Shown here: one piece after another, positions 13,714-14,843 of the stretch
Position numbering within the stretch: the stretch's first letter is position 1
Layout of the letters: every line of letters starts with the position of its first letter
DNA from: Thermoplasmata archaeon
Lineage (GTDB): Archaea > Thermoplasmatota > Thermoplasmata > Thermoplasmatales > GCA-001856825
Assembly (NCBI GenBank): GCA_021831005.1
Contig: JAKBNO010000075.1
Location: 1 to 14,843 of the forward strand
DNA: 14,843 bases
Direction of reading: 5' to 3'
Program-made: the position numbers and the translations under genes
The notes under the pieces: model-generated
What the model was told of the DNA's origin: nothing
Database searches by the model: none
The model's input: only the letters and a program-made list of their open reading frames with translations

Positions 13714-14780
13714 ACTTCTCTTAATTTTTTAATTATTTTTACCATTTCTAAATTTTCCTTTACGTCATGAACCCTGATAATATCTGCTCCCTTCAATATC
13801 GATATCGTATTGAATGTCAAGGACGAAATCCCCCTTGCTTCCACTCTCTCAGACGTTACTTGTCCGATAAAGCTTTTCCTCGAAATACCCAACAAAAGCG
13901 GATGCCCAAGTCTGATGTCCCTTAGATTGTTGATGATCGTAAGGTTATCTTCTAACCTCTTTCCAAATCCTATGCCGGGATCTAGAATTATGTTATCCCC
14001 GATGCCCAGATCGTTCGCCAACGAAATTTTCCTTAGAAAGAATGCAATAATCTCGTTGATAACGTTATCGTAGTGAGGAGAGTCCTGCATTGTCTTAAAG
14101 TCTCCTTTCTTATGCATCACAATCAACGGCACTCCGTATCTATTGGCAAGTTTTCCAATTTCCAAATTTTCCAAACCTGTCACATCGTTAATAATGTGCG
14201 CCCCCATCTCTAGACATTCTCTGAGAACCTCAGGCCTGAACGAATCTATTGAAACCGTAAATTTCCTGTTCAAAGCCCCTTCGACTGCTCCTGAAATTCT
14301 CTTAAGTTCCTCAGCTGCTGAAATCTGATTACTACCCGGTCTTGTACTCTGACCTCCGATGTCGACCAAGTTGCCTCCTGCATTTTTTATTTCATCCAGT
14401 TTAAGTTCTATCTCATCCTCAGAAATCCTGCTTTCTGGATAGAACGAATCGGGTGTCATGTTGATTATTGCCATTACTTCAGGAAAATTAAAAGGACAAA
14501 TCTTATCTTTAATTTTCAGTGAATACTCCTTTTCCCAGAAGTCATCTCTCAGGAGTGGGAAGAATTTTCTTGCTAAATCTTTTATGTCTTTGTACTGAAG
14601 TGGGTAGACGTGGGTAAAACCAGAGACCAGTTCGGTCGTGTTAAGATCTAAGCTTCGGGAGGATATCAAGAAAACGGGAAAACTGTTCAGTTCAGATAGT
14701 GGGATCTTGTACTCTCTAGAAATGGCTGTTGGATTAAACCTGAAGTATGTTCCTTCATTCCAAGGTTGTGAATTGCGCAT
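13710..14780 (-). CDS. folP: Dihydropteroate synthase with N-terminal extension
   Basis: DHPS condenses 6-hydroxymethyl-dihydropterin pyrophosphate with p-aminobenzoate in folate-type cofactor synthesis. Counting from ATG 14780, the protein has 356 residues; the catalytic TIM barrel occupies about 102-350. Motifs in order: MAIINMTPDSFY at 103-114, LVDIGGQSTRPGS at 138-150, VSIDSFRPEV at 176-185, INDVTG at 197-202, IVMHKKG at 220-226, ILDPGIGFGK at 265-274, LLGISRKSFIG at 296-306, and IIRVHDV at 334-340. The first 100 residues are an extra domain absent from bacterial FolP. The frame stays open to the right edge (21 more codons, beginning GTG), so a longer N-terminus cannot be excluded. ATG 14780 is preferred because GGGAG lies six bases upstream and the upstream residues look non-conserved. 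Its stop codon overlaps that of hppA. Confidence 0.9.
   Translation of the reverse strand: MRNSQPWNEGTYFRFNPTAISREYKIPLSELNSFPVFLISSRSLDLNTTELVSGFTHVYPLQYKDIKDLARKFFPLLRDDFWEKEYSLKIKDKICPFNFPEVMAIINMTPDSFYPESRISEDEIELKLDEIKNAGGNLVDIGGQSTRPGSNQISAAEELKRISGAVEGALNRKFTVSIDSFRPEVLRECLEMGAHIINDVTGLENLEIGKLANRYGVPLIVMHKKGDFKTMQDSPHYDNVINEIIAFFLRKISLANDLGIGDNIILDPGIGFGKRLEDNLTIINNLRDIRLGHPLLLGISRKSFIGQVTSERVEARGISSLTFNTISILKGADIIRVHDVKENLEMVKIIKKLREV
13725..13740 (+). terminator. T-rich stretch after hppA, inside folP
   Basis: TTTTTTAATTATTTTT on the plus strand begins about a dozen bases after the hppA stop codon. It is a plausible oligo-T terminator for hppA, embedded in the last codons (lysine- and isoleucine-rich) of the convergent folP. 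Confidence 0.45.
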
Positions 14781-14843
14781 GAGGGACTCCCTGAATGTAA
14801 ATGACGTTCTCTGTTGATATGAATCCCGACTCGATTGCAACAC

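Noticed and set aside
1..14843. Search for defence islands, CRISPR arrays, insertion sequences, integrase or attachment sites
   Set aside because: No direct repeats with regular spacing, no transposase or integrase motifs and no duplicated tRNA 3' end were seen. All large frames are recognisable housekeeping or surface genes.

Overview
The window looks like chromosomal DNA from an archaeon of the Thermoplasmata (Thermoplasmatales-like). The evidence is the large subunit of the D-family DNA polymerase, archaeal SepF, a thermopsin-type protease built for an acidophile's cell surface, an intron-containing tRNA-Tyr with the archaeal C1-G72 pair, and TATA-box promoters lying about one helix-and-a-half turn before start codons. 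A thiamine pyrophosphate riboswitch, rare in archaea but known from Thermoplasma, fits the same group. I cannot name the genus. I see no phage, insertion sequence, CRISPR array or defence system; the region reads as core genome.

Left part (1-5760), all on the minus strand: a thiamine ABC transporter operon (thiB, thiP, thiQ; binding protein, fused double permease, ATPase) opens with a TATA box and a TPP riboswitch whose 3' edge contains the Shine-Dalgarno sequence of thiB. Downstream, in the same direction, come rnhB (RNase HII) and polC (DNA polymerase D large subunit DP2). The DP2 reading frame runs off the left edge, so only its first 475 residues are present. rnhB and polC each have a TATA-like box placed for their own leaderless transcripts.

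Middle part (5760-10700): a 440-base AT-rich divergent intergenic region with two short perfect inverted repeats leads to guaB (IMP dehydrogenase) on the plus strand. A 681-residue surface-anchored thermopsin-family protein follows, with two repeated beta domains, a PEGA-like domain and a C-terminal membrane anchor. Then comes a stand-alone B3/B4 (tRNA synthetase editing-like) domain protein.

Right part (10700-14843): tRNA-Tyr(GTA) with a 29-base intron lies on the minus strand. On the plus strand are sepF (FtsZ membrane anchor in archaea) and hppA (membrane proton-pumping pyrophosphatase, K+-independent type). hppA converges on folP (dihydropteroate synthase, minus strand), and their stop codons overlap. 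The folP frame stays open to the right edge, but a well-placed internal ATG is the probable start.

The genes serve thiamine uptake, DNA replication, purine and folate synthesis, cell division, energy conservation and extracellular proteolysis. The most interesting regulatory piece is the compact promoter-riboswitch-start-codon unit ahead of thiB. The most interesting unexplained pieces are the hairpin between sepF and hppA and the inverted repeats in the thiB/guaB divergent region.
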